Assembly (NCBI RefSeq): GCF_016545825.1
Contig: NC_052621.1
Coordinates: 36,656,687 to 36,720,686, forward strand
Direction: 5' to 3'
From: Eucalyptus grandis
Lineage: Eukaryota; Streptophyta; Magnoliopsida; Myrtales; Myrtaceae
DNA length: 64,000 bases
Part shown: positions 34,365 through 45,825 of the stretch, piece by piece
How the letters are laid out: each line of letters begins with the position of its first letter
Position numbering within the stretch: the first letter of the stretch is position 1
Notes under the pieces: generated by a model
Seen by the model: the letters and a program-made list of their open reading frames with translations, nothing else
Told to the model about the DNA's origin: nothing
Databases searched by the model: none
Made by a program: the position numbers and the translations under genes

Positions 34365-36437
34365 GTGAGATTGCTGACGCTCCTCCTCATCTCGAGGAAA
34401 GTTTCGTTTTTTATGGAGCTCGGGCTCGCTTCCTCTGCTCCTGCCGCCCCTGTTTTCTTTAGATCTGCAGCTTCCCATGCTTCTGCGCCCGCATGGTCTC
34501 GTGATCCTCTGTGTGCTTGCTTGGCTTGGCCTCGGATTGCCGCTTCGTCGGTATAGATGCTCGGTTTCTTCGTTCTGCCTGCTTCGAATCGAGTGTTATG
34601 AAGGGGGTGAATTTTCTTCTTTTTTTGCTTTTTTGGTGCGTTTGTGTTTGTGGGTTCTTGCGAGTGTTTGGACGTAATTGTTCGTGATTCGGGCGTGCCT
34701 TTCGTGGGTTGCGGCAAAGATTCGATTTTGTTTGGTGTTTCGGTAGTTCCGGGTGTGTTGGCATTTGCTTTAGGACTCTAATTTGGGAAGGCGGCTTGGT
34801 GGACTTATCAAATGAAGGCGAATTGGTGCTGATTGAGATTCCTGCAGTTAATTTTCCCGTGCGGTCGACGGTTAGATGTTTTGCGTTTGCGTTGGATAAC
34901 ATGTTCAGGTAGTTTTGCGTATGTAGGCATTTACTTTATGACTCTTTTTGGGGAAGGTGGCTTGGTGGACTTATCAAAGGAAGGCAAATTTCTGCTGATT
35001 GAGATTTCTGCAGTTAATTTTCCCGTGCGGTCAATGTTTAGATGTTTTGTGTTTGCGTTGGATAACGTGTTCCAGGAGTCTTGGGTATGTAGGCATTTAC
35101 TCTATGACTCTTATTTGGGAAGGCGGCTTGGTGGACTTATCAAAAGAAGGCGAATTTGTACTGATTGAGATTTCTGCAGTTAATTTTCCCGTGCGGTTGA
35201 CGGTTAGATGTTTTGCGTTTGCGTTGGATAACATGTTCAGGTAGTTTTGCGTATGTAGGCATTTACTTTATGACTCTTTTTGGGGAAGGTGGCTTGGTGG
35301 ACTTATCAAAGGAAGGCAAATTTCTGCTGATTGAGATTTCTGCAGTTAATTTTCCCGTGCGGTCAATGTTTAGATGTTTTGTGTTTGCGTTGGATAACGT
35401 GTTCCAGGAGTCTTGGGTATGTAGGCATTTACTCTATGACTCTTATTTGGGAAGGCGGCTTGGTGGACTTATCAAAAGAAGGCGAATTTGTACTGATTGA
35501 GATTTCTGCAGTTAATTTTCCCTCGTGGTCAATGTTTAGATTTTTAGCATTCACGTCGGATAACATGTTCCAGGAGTCTTGGGTATGTAGGCATTTACTC
35601 TATGACTCTTATTTGGGAAGGCGGCTTGGTGGACTTATCAAAAGAAGGCAAATTTGTACTGATTGAGATTTCTGCAGTTAATTTTCCCTCGTGGTCGATG
35701 TTTAGATCTTTTGCATTCACGTCGGATAACATGTTCCAGGAGTCTTGGGTATGTAGGCATTTACTCTATGACTCTTATTTGGGAAGGCGGCTTGGTGGAC
35801 TTATCAAAAGAAGGCGAATTTGTACTGATTGAGATTTCTGCAGTTAATTTTCCCGCGTGGTTGATGTCTAGATTTTTTGCATTCACGTCGGATAACATGT
35901 TCCGGTAGTTTTGTGTATGTAGGCATTTGTTGCATGACTCTAATTTGGGAAGGCGGCTTGGTGGACTTATTAAAGGAAGGCAAATTTGTATTGATTGAGA
36001 CTTCTGCAGTTAACTTTACTGCCCAGTTGATGTGTAGATGTCTTGCGTTCGCGTCGGATTTTTGTTAGTTGACTGAGTGGGTAGTTGCCGAACTCCCGGA
36101 TTGTCTATGTGGAGTATAACAACGATATTTCTGTCTAATTTCATTGCGTCAATGCTGACCGGATGTTGCACTATTTGCTTTGATAGTCGGCTTCTTAATT
36201 TGGTGGTTAATTAGACAGGTTGCTTTGCTTCTGTGAAAATTTAGCAAGTAATCAACACTTTCTACTCCCCCCAGTCAGCCTATTTATTGCCTGGATCTCT
36301 GAAGTTAAATAATGATATATCTGTCCGATTAGTTGCCTTATTGCTTAGCACGTACTGCACTATTTGTTTTGATGGCCAGCTTTGTAATTTGGTGGTTAAC
36401 TAAACAGATAGCATTGCTTCTGTGAATATTTTTGCAG
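34365..36437 (+). other. Expanded 5'UTR intron of chaperone copy B
   Basis: The donor CTTCAG|GTGAGA and acceptor TTTTTGCAG|GAAATC match the positions of the copy A leader intron relative to the promoter and the ATG. The intron is about 2.07 kb against 721 bp in copy A. The extra length comes from the 166-bp tandem array and from a duplication of the 3' intron end (36110-36500). Confidence 0.7.
34735..36065. repeat. 166-bp tandem array, eight units, inside the copy B leader intron
   Basis: The motif GATTGAGATTTCTGCAGTTA or a close variant starts at 34831, 34997, 35163, 35329, 35495, 35661, 35827 and 35993. Every interval is exactly 166 bases, so all units keep their length while differing in sequence. 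The first half-unit begins near 34735 and the last ends near 36065. Units 1-2 and units 3-4 are nearly identical as 332-bp pairs; units 5-7 form another group, and unit 8 is the most diverged. The short open frames that cross the array arise because 166 is not a multiple of three and a repeat without stops is read in successive frames; they are not genes. Confidence 0.97.
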
Positions 36438-36500
36438 GAAATCAACACTTTTTACTCCTGCCAATCGGACTATTGTTGCCTGAATTGGTCTGCCTAGCTA
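36110..36500. repeat. Duplicated 3' end of the leader intron
   Basis: About 36110-36300 and 36305-36500 are direct copies. Both contain TTTGGTGGTTAA, GCTTCTGTGAA and ATCAACACTTT followed by CTACTCC or TTACTCC. The second copy holds the working acceptor (TTTTTGCAG|GAAATC), while the first reads TTTAGCAAGTAATC at that place. The expected acceptor is therefore changed in the upstream copy. Confidence 0.7.
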
Positions 36501-36503
36501 AAG

Positions 36504-39500
36504 ATGAGTGTGGTCGGCTTTGACTCTGGGAATGAGAGTTGCATTGTTGCTGTTGCGAGGCAAAGGGGGATCGATGTCGTGCTCAATGATGAGTCCAAAC
36601 GCGAAACTCCTGCCATCGTTTGCTTTGGTGAGAAGCAGCGGTTTATTGGGACTGCAGGAGCTGCTTCTACCATGATGAACCCCAAAAATTCTATCTCCCA
36701 GATAAAGCGGTTGATTGGGCGGAAATTCTCAGATCCTGAACTGCAGAGGGATCTGCAGTCATTGCCTTTCCAAGTTACTGAGGGCCCTGAGGGTTATCCC
36801 TTGATACATGCAAGATATCTCGGAGAAGCAAGGACATTCACCCCAACCCAAGTACTTGGCATGATGTTCTCGAATCTCAAGGGTATTGCTGAGAAGAATC
36901 TAAATGCAGCAGTGGTGGATTGTTGCATTGGGATTCCAGTTTACTTTACGGATCTCCAGAGAAGAGCTGTCCTAGATGCTGCTACCATTGCAGGCTTACG
37001 CCCTCTTCGGTTAATGCATGAGACCACCGCGACTGCCCTGGCTTATGGAATTTACAAGACTGATTTGCCAGAAAGCGACTCGCTTAATGTTGCTTTTGTA
37101 GACATTGGTCATGCAAGCATGCAAGTCTGCATTGCAGGATTTAAAAAAGGACAATTAAAAATCCTGGCTCATTCTTACGATCGATCTCTGGGTGGCAGAG
37201 ATTTCGATGAGGTTTTATTCAACCATTTTGCTGAGCAATTTAAGGAGCAGTACAAGATCGATGTCTTCCAGAATGCTAGAGCTTGTCTTCGGCTAAGGGC
37301 TGCCTGTGAGAAGCTCAAGAAAGTTCTCAGTGCAAATCCGGTGGCGCCTTTGAATATCGAGTGCCTAATGGATGAAAAGGATGTCAGAGGGGTTATCAAG
37401 AGGGATGAGTTTGAACAGATCAGTGCCCCGATTTTGGAGCGAGTGAAAGGACCTTTGCAGGAGGCTCTTGCAGAAGCTGGTCTTGCAGTCGAGAATGTAC
37501 ATATGGTTGAGGTTGTCGGTTCTGGATCTCGCGTTCCTGCTGTTATTAAGATTTTGACGGAATTTTTTGGGAAGGAGCCTAGGCGAACAATGAATGCAAG
37601 TGAGTGTGTTGCCAGGGGGTGTGCTTTGCAGTGTGCAATGCTTAGCCCAACCTTCAAAGTGAGAGAATTCCAGGTACACATCATCTGACTTCTCCAATGC
37701 CTTATAATTTTGGGCTGATATATGTCTGTGCAGCTTGATATTTTTGTATTAGATGGGTAAAATATCATTCATCACTTGCTTCCATTTAATGGCTCATTTG
37801 GTATATGGCATATCTTCATCTATACGCGCAAATTGGTTCACATTCTTCTCCCTCCTTGTGTGTGTCTTCCATCTACAGAGGTGCACTTGTTATCTTCTAT
37901 GTCTCTATTAATCCCCGGCGAGTATCTAGTGTTATTAACACATTTTCTGTTCTATCTTTATATTATGTTTTTTAATCCTGGCACCAGAACCGTCATACGC
38001 TCTAGTTGTATCGTGAGAATCATTTTTTGTTCTTCCTTGGCTGTTAGCCACTTGTACTTGGTTGGTTGGTGCAGCATTTGTGAGCATCTTGGAGTGGTAA
38101 ATAATCTAGAAAATACCAACTAATTTGAGTTGGCATGTCTTCAATCAGAATGGTTACACATTCATAAGGATCGCCTCTTTCTTTCGTCTGTTGCGGAATG
38201 TCTATCACCTGTTCTTCTTTCTCAACTTATTTTTTCACTTGTAAGGTCCATGAAAGCTTTCCATTTGGCATTGGATTGTCATGGAAAAATTCCACACCAG
38301 AAACTCAGGATGCGGCTGCAGATAATCAGCAAGCGACTATTGTCTTCCCTAAAGGAAATCCAATACCTAGTATCAAGGCTTTAACATTCTATAGATCCGG
38401 AACATTTACTGTTGATGTCCACTATGTTGATGGCAGTGAACTGCAAGCTTCTTCAAAGATCAGCTCATATACGGTAAAGGAGAAAGCGGAGGCTGTCTTA
38501 TATTTGGCTTGTTTGGGCTTGGGATTTCCTCTGTCGATTCATTTGGCTTCTCCTCAATTTTTTGCATATGCAGATTGGCCCCTTTCAATGTTCAAAAGGT
38601 GAACGCGCCAAACTGAAGGTCAAAGTCCGACTAAATCTCCATGGAATCGTGTCTGTTGAGTCTGCAACGGTAAGTATTGCAAGAACTTGCATTTCATATT
38701 GAAGTTGGGTCCGTGATAATCTGAATTTTGATTTATTCATTCGGCACTGCAGCTCATGGAAGAAGAGGAAGTGGAAGTTCCAGTTACAAAGGATGCAGCA
38801 CAAGAGGCGAATAAGATGGACACTGATGAAACCCCTAGCGACGCTGCCCCCCCTAGTGACGCTGCCCCCCCTGCTTCTGCTGAAGCTGATGTCAACATGC
38901 AAGATGCAAAAGGTGCTGCTGATGCTCCTGGGGTGGAAAATGGTGTCCCTGAGACAGGAGAGAAGCCTGTACAGATGGAAACTGATATCAAGGTCAGTTG
39001 TTACTGCTTGTGTGTGCTATTCATTGTCTTTTATCTTTTATATCTCTTGATGTTCCTCTGCCTGGATGATCCCTTTTCAATTCTAGCTTGATTAATATGA
39101 ATACTTTGTTGTGGGTAACTTTTTGTCCTTTCATGCAAAATTATGCAAGATCATCGCGTCGATTTTGCTCTTATCAGGGTCATAAGAGGTACGGTGAGGG
39201 TTTCTGTCATTGTCAGGCTTTTGGTTGATGCCTATGTCTATTCAGATGGTGATTGTGACTGAAAGACCTTTAGTCTCGAATGATTACGCTTTTCCGGTTG
39301 ATGTCTGGTGTCAAATTGACAGACTTCTCAATGGTTTCGCAAATATTGAAGCTCATAGAGTTGTAACATTGAGGTTCGAGATGTTTCTGGCTGCCTTGCT
39401 TTTTTTATTTTCATTATTTTGGTTGTGGACATGCAGACTGAGGCTCCAAAGAAGAAGGTAAAGAAAACAAACATTCCTGTGGTAGAGGTCGTATACGGTG

Positions 39501-41310
39501 CATTGTCATCAGGAGACTTACAGAAGGCGGTTGAGAAGGAATTTGAGATGGCTTTGCAAGATCGGGTCATGGAAGAGACAAAAGACAAGAAAAACGCTGT
39601 GGAAGCTTATGTCTATGATATGAGGAACAAGGTATGGAGCTGCTAATTCTCACCTGCAGATTGCTTTGGCAGAGCTGGACACTTAATTTTTGCTCATTCT
39701 TTGTTTTTGGTTGTCAGCTGAACGACAAGTACCATGATTTTGTTACGGATTCAGAAAGAGAAGAGCTCATTGCTAAACTTCAGGAGGTGGAAGATTGGTT
39801 ATACGAGGAAGGTGAAGATGAAACAAAAGGTGTCTATGTTGCAAAGCTTGAGGAACTTAAAAAGGTAATAGAATCATTTTAATTCCATATTGTGTTAAGA
39901 GGCTATCACTCCACTTTCTCACCACGTCGTCTCACATGCAGCAAGGTGATCCTATAGAAGAGCGTTACAAGGAACACATGGAACGAGGATCGGTGATAGA
40001 TCAACTTGTTTTCTGTATAAACAGTTACAGAGAAGTGGCCATGTCGAATGATCCCAAATTTGATCACATTGATCTCTCTGAGAAGCAGAAGGTAGAGATT
40101 TTTCTCTACTCCTTTATCTGGGCCTGGCACCTGTCTATCCAGAAGACATATTTTTGATATATTTATGTTGTTATTCAGGTCTTGAATGAATGCGTAGAAG
40201 CAGAAGCCTGGCTAAGAGACAAGCGGCAGCAGCAGGACTCTCTTCCCAAACATGCTACTCCAGTTCTCTTGTCAGCTGAAATAAGGAAGAAAGCAGAGTC
40301 GTTGGACAGGTAAGACACCTTTTAATTCCTTGATTGTGATGAGATGCTCTTTCTCTTGGATGTGGTGGTCTGTTAATTCTTATTAATCTTCGCAAAGGAA
40401 TACATTTATTTGGTGGTTCACAGAGCTAGCCAGATATTTGTCATAGAGAAGAAGGTTTAAGAATGTATTGTATAGTAACAACTACATTTTTGAAAACTGA
40501 GATTATTTATCCATAGTTGCAGAAATTAACTGACGTACAAGAGAGAGATCACTATTAAACTATGAACTCATCATTAATTTAACATAAACTACTGTAAGAT
40601 CCTTGATATTAATTTCATTGGAAAGAGGGACAATGAGGAACATTAGAAAGATTTAGTTGGATGGGTGTTTGAGGTTGTATCTCATTAGTTGCTTCTCTTT
40701 TTTCCTCTTTATGCCAGGAAGAAACTTGCTTGATAATAACAAAGTGAGATTCGGGAGATTGTATCTTCTGCTCGCTTCTGTATTAAATGTTGATTTTTAC
40801 TTGGTTTACCTTCTACAGGAAGTTACAGAAAATCATTGATAATAATTAGATGGGGCTGGAAATCTTGAAACAGTTCATTATAGGCAGATCTTGTCATAAA
40901 GTAGGGAGAGTTCCATGGAACCTAAATATACCTATTGAAAAGATGGCCAGCTGGTCAAATGCTCATGATTGCTTCTCCTTATTTATTTATTTGGGTCTCT
41001 GAATTCTAGAAGGAGCTTAAGAACTGAGATTTGCTTTGATAGGTTTGCCCGGCCAATAATGATGAAACCGAAGCCTGCCAAGCCTGTTACTCCCGAGGCT
41101 CCTCCTCAGCCCGCTCAGGGTGGGGAGCAGCAACCTCAAGGCAATGCCGATGCTGATGCTGACGCCAGCGCGAATGCCACCGCCAACGCCAGCGTCGATG
41201 CTGATGCTAATGCTGCTGCTGCTGCTGCTGCTGCTGGGGCTGGTGATGTACCGCCTGCTTCGGGGGAGCCTATGGATAGCGATAAGTCTGAGGCACCTCC
41301 CTCTTCTTAG
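36504..41310 (+). CDS. HSP70-15: HSP110/HSP70-15-like chaperone, copy B
   Basis: Second copy of the HSP110/SSE-class chaperone. Exons: 36504-37673, 38246-38473, 38574-38669, 38753-38992, 39437-39631, 39718-39864, 39942-40091, 40179-40309, 41043-41310 (874 residues). The exon lengths equal those of copy A except the fourth (15 bp longer) and the last (75 bp longer). The ATPase domain is complete, but the first phosphate loop reads VGFDSGNES where copy A has VGFDFGNES. The fourth exon has a short in-frame duplication giving SDAAPP twice. The last exon has an expanded Ala/Asp/Asn tract (GNADADADASANATANAS and then eight Ala) and ends DKSEAPPSS. Most of the difference from copy A is in these low-complexity regions; the helical C-terminal domain is nearly unchanged. 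Same predicted role as copy A: cytosolic exchange factor and holdase partner of HSP70. Confidence 0.93.
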
Positions 41311-43353
41311 AGTTCCTTGGTATAGCTACACATCATGTGTTATTGATCACGTGAGGATTCGCTGGTTCAAACTTCAGAAGCTTCAGCTGTCAAAGGGTTG
41401 AGAGGTTGTAGGAAAGCCTGATTCATAATTATTATAAAGGCTTTCGGGTGGTCTTCAAAGATTTTATTTTTGCAGGGTTTTCTTAAAAGACAGAAATTAT
41501 GAATGCTCCCCCAACTGAGTTTCCCTTCCCTTTCTCGGTCTGGTTCCTGCCATGTAGCATCTGAATTATTGTGTGTTGATGGGTTTTGTTAAATGATAAA
41601 GATCCAATTTTTCTCTCCGTTGAAGCCATTGCTCCCTCCAGGGACAAGTACTTGGAATGGCATTTTTATGGGTGCATGCCTGTCGAAAAACGGAGATGGT
41701 TCATGTGCAAGATACGCCTGTTGTTATGCTTGAATCGTAATTCATGGTCCGACCGGGCCGCTCTGTTCTATTTCTAGTCTTTGTGGCCTGAATAGATACC
41801 CAGCTGGACCGTCTGTTCAGGGACACTGATTGTCGTTACACTTCACTACTGGCAGGTCATTCAGTAGGTCTCGAGAGTCAATCTCTCGAGACATCTGGGA
41901 AACCGAAATGGTACGAATTGTGGAAGTGAATCAGTTTTATGAGGCTGTCGAGTTAATCAGATATTCGCTCTTTCTGGCGCTGGTACCAATGGAATTTCAT
42001 GGGTACTGCTGTGACAAGAAAGAGTTGGATGAAGCTGAACGATCTATAGAAACCAATGTGATCTGGTATGCTTTTCGCGCAGCATGCCAGTAGCGTAGGA
42101 GGCTATTTTTAATGCACAAAATAGAATAGCAAGCTAGTTTGATGATCGATGCGTAGCGAACGATAAATGTCCTTAGCTTCTCACCTTCTCGAGAAATGTA
42201 GACCCATATTCACTCGCGCGGATGATAGCCATGTTGGGTTTGGAGACAGTTACCTCAACTTGGTGAGATATTGAAAACTCTTAAGATACATAGACGAGTA
42301 CCCGAGATAGGGTCCGTTCAAGAACAGTGATTTGGAAGACGAGACTGCTTTGGCACGGTATAGACTTTATCAAAAGGTAAATGTGAGGAGATTGATCATA
42401 ATCTTTGCACTTTGTTGGTGGCGTATCGAGGGCAAGGAGAGAGATGACACCCCAATTAGGTAGGACAACATTTGCAGACCCCAGAGATATGCTGGTCTAA
42501 GGTTCAAGTGGACAGCAGATTTAGTTCTGCTCTGTTGGCTAGCTGCCTTGCATGAAGACGAAAAAAGACGTGACTGCGCATTCAGGTGGTTAGGGGTACA
42601 TACACTTCAACCAGGATTTTCAGCAATGTCCAACAGCAAGCTGGGAATTCCTGGCTATGGACGATCTTTTCGCCAGGCGAGGATCATCCCTGGACCCTGA
42701 TTTGCCTAATCAGAAGACACACCCACTTCTTAAGTGGATTTTCCTGCTGAATATGACAGTGTATATTGGGAAATGGAAGAAGGGATTGTTGGCTGTTTGA
42801 TATTCACTCTGGCTAGATTCATACTCCTCAAAGAGTCCAACAAGGTGATGTCAAAGAGGGTTATGTTCTCTTTTTCAGCGACATAACTCTAATGGAACCG
42901 GAAATCTTTTTTACAATCGAATGCTTTTTATATTCGTAGTTGAACCAACTTTTTCTCAAATCATATGCTTTTTATATTCTTACGAAGGGTAATCTTTTTA
43001 TCAATGTTTCGATTATGTATTCATATAATAAGCGTACTTTAAAATCAATCGATCAAGAAAAATGTGTTATTATAGATTATCAAACGCATTAATGACCTTA
43101 ATTGCCACCACTCATGGGCCAAGATAATAAGACACAAAGGACCTAATAGCCCATCCAGCAAAACAGTAGAGAGAGATCCATGCATTCTTGAGTATCAGTC
43201 CATTTTGCGGCGGTCGACGGTTTCTCTGTCCCCTCCTCCCTCTTTCTTCCTGTCGAACGACTCAGTTTCTTGGGCGGTCGGACGTAGCTTGAGAAGCTCT
43301 TCTTCCTGGTTTTCCATAATTCTCTTTCAAATTCTCTCTTAATTCACCGTGAC
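41311..43353. other. Chaperone B 3'UTR and intergenic region
   Basis: The first 150-250 bases resemble the 3'UTR of copy A. After that there are only short open frames without recognisable domains. The last 150 bases are the likely leader and promoter of the second PPR gene. Confidence 0.5.
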
Positions 43354-45618
43354 ATGATGTCCAAAGCAGTCGGCATATCAAGGGCCTATGCTACAGCGGC
43401 CTCTTCGAGGCGTTCGATCTCGACCCTGCCTCACCTCTCTGAGAGAATTAAGCAAACAGGTGAGCTTCATTATGGAAAAACTCCTACTTTCTTCTCTTTT
43501 TCTTGGCAAATTCTGATCTTGTTCGTCTCTGTTTGCGGTGGTGGATACGAGTCTTATTAATCCACTGGCTTGTGATGAATTTTGGGTCACTGGGGCTTTT
43601 CTTGCAGCAACAGTGTAATGTATATGCCTGATGACAACGGCTAGTCTCGTCGGTTGTTGGGTACTGTAGTGCAGTGTCGTTTGCTTTCTTGTGATACTAT
43701 GAAATAAGGGCTGTTGAAGCAAGGGTTATTTTTCTCTTCCAAGAAAGTTCTTTTTTTTGGGTGTTGTTTTGCAGAAAATGAGATTGTCCGAATGTTCCTC
43801 CCGCACGATCTCGGAGACGATGCTCAGAACCAGCCGGAAGATCCTAGGATGGCGAGGTATTCAAGGAGAGGCCTTTCAGTTCGGACATTGGATGAAAGGT
43901 TCATCAGGATTCTGAAGATTTTCAAGTGGGGCCCCGATGCAGAAAAGGCTTTGGAGGTGCTAAAGTTGAGAGTGGACCATCAGCTCGTTCGTGAAATACT
44001 GAAGGTCGATGTTGAGATCGCTGTTAAGATTCAGTTCTTCAAGTGGGCTGGAAAGAGGAGAAACTTTACGCATGATGCGAGCACCTATATGGCCTTGATT
44101 CGCTGCTTGGACGAAGCTGTGCTGGTTGGTGAGCTATGGAAGATGGTTCAAGAAATGGCTCGGAGCGCAAGCATGATCAACCCGGTTGAATTATCTGAAA
44201 TTATCCAGATCTTGGGCAGGGCTAAGATGGTAAACAAGGCTCTTTCGATATTTTACCAAGTCAAAGGACGCAAGTGCAAACCTACAACAAGCACTTACAA
44301 TTCTATGATTATGATGCTGATGCAAGAGGGTCATCGAGAAAAGGTTCAGGAGCTGTACACAGAGATGTGTAATGATAACAGTTGTCTTCCTGATACTGTG
44401 ACCTACAACACAGTTATATCAGCATTTGCTAAATTGGGTCATGCAGAATCTGCACTTAGGTTATTTGATGAGATGAGGGTGAATGGTTTACATCCCACTC
44501 CAAAGATCTACACAACTTTGCTGGGAATCTATTTTAAAGGTGGGGAAGTTGAAAAGGCATTGAGTCTAGTACAGGAGATGAGAGACAAGGGTTGTGTGCT
44601 CACTGTTTTTACATACACTGAATTGATCAAGGGGCTTGGCAAGGCTGGGAGGATTGATGATGCCTACAGTGTGTTTATTCATATGCGACAAGAAGGCTGT
44701 GAGGCTGATGTTGTCCTCATAAACAACATGATTAACATTCTGGGAAGAGCCGGTCGCCTTGATGACGCTTTAAAACTCTTTAATGGCATGGAATCCATGC
44801 GATGTGTGCCAAATGTCGTGACATACAACACCATAATCAAGGTTTTGTTTGAATCCAAGGCTCCAGCTTCTGAAGCGGCGTCATGGTTTGAGAAAATGAA
44901 GGAAAATGGTATTGTTCCCAGCTCATTCACTTATTCAATTCTCATTCATGGGTTTTGCAAGGCAAACAGGGTTGAAAAGGCTTTGCTTCTCCTGGAAGAG
45001 ATGGATGAGAAAGGTTTTCCTCCTTGTCCGGCTGCTTATTGCAGCCTGATAAACAGTCTTGGAAAGGCGAACCGTCATGAAGCTGCTAACGAGTTATTTA
45101 AAGAATTGAGAGAGAATTCTGGGCATTTGAGCTCAAGAGTATACGCAGTCATGATTAAACACTATGGAAAAAGTGGACGTTTTAGTGAAGCTGTTGATCT
45201 TTTCAATGAGATGAAGATGATAGGCTGCAATCCTGATGTTTATGCTTATAATGCACTCATGTCAGGGATGATTAGGGCTGGTTTGATAGATGAAGCTCAT
45301 TCATTAATTCAGACCATGGAAAAAAATGGCTGCAGCCCAGACATAAATTCACAAAATATCATTCTCAATGGCCTGGCAAGGTCTGGTGGGCCGGATCGGG
45401 CGATGGAAATGTTTACGAAGATGAAATGTTCAAACATTAAGCCGGATTCCGTATCTTATAACACCATACTGGGATGTCTTAGCCGCACTGGTATGTTTGA
45501 GGAAGCTGCAAAGCTTATGAAGGAGATGAAGGCTCAAGGATTTGAATATGACCTCATCACCTACTCATCAATACTTGAAGCAGTGGGTAAAGTCGATGAA
45601 GTTCGGGAACCAGCCTAA
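43354..45618 (+). CDS. P-class pentatricopeptide repeat protein (At3g16010-like)
   Basis: Two exons, 43354-43459 and 43775-45618, encode 649 residues. The short first exon gives a presequence (MMSKAVGISRAYATAASSRR) rich in Arg, Ser and Ala, as for mitochondria or plastids. The ACAG|GTGAGC donor and TTTTGCAG|AAAATG acceptor join in phase 1 to ENEIVRMF. From about residue 135 there are about 13 PPR motifs (TYNSMIMMLMQEG, TYNTVISAFAKLG, TYTELIKGLGKAG and so on), with N or D at the repeat ends. There is no E or DYW tail. It resembles Arabidopsis At3g16010 in length and in its N-terminal FIRILKIFKWGPDAEKAL segment; that name is from memory. Expected role: binding of organelle RNA. Confidence 0.92.
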
Positions 45619-45825
45619 TGAGAAACATAATTGATCAGATTTTATCTGCATGGTCTATTCTATGGCTAATCGTTGTTAAATCATTTGATAACAAGAGTTG
45701 TTCTGTGATAAATGACCACTATGAGTCAAAATCAATAGAATACGATCAATCTTTTTTTCTGTCATTAAGGTGGAAAACTGAACCAAGAATTCTCTTTCTT
45801 TATCATCAATCAAATCGCTATTCAT

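Noticed and set aside
34709..35908. Overlapping open frames of 60-111 codons across the 166-bp array, all with similar sequence (for example SKEGEFVLIEISAVNF)
   Set aside because: They follow from reading a stop-poor repeat whose length is not a multiple of three; they lie in an intron, and none has a conserved start or domain.
41830..42093. Plus-strand open frame of 87 codons after chaperone B
   Set aside because: Protein-like in places but short, alone and unrecognised; no splice sites extend it convincingly.
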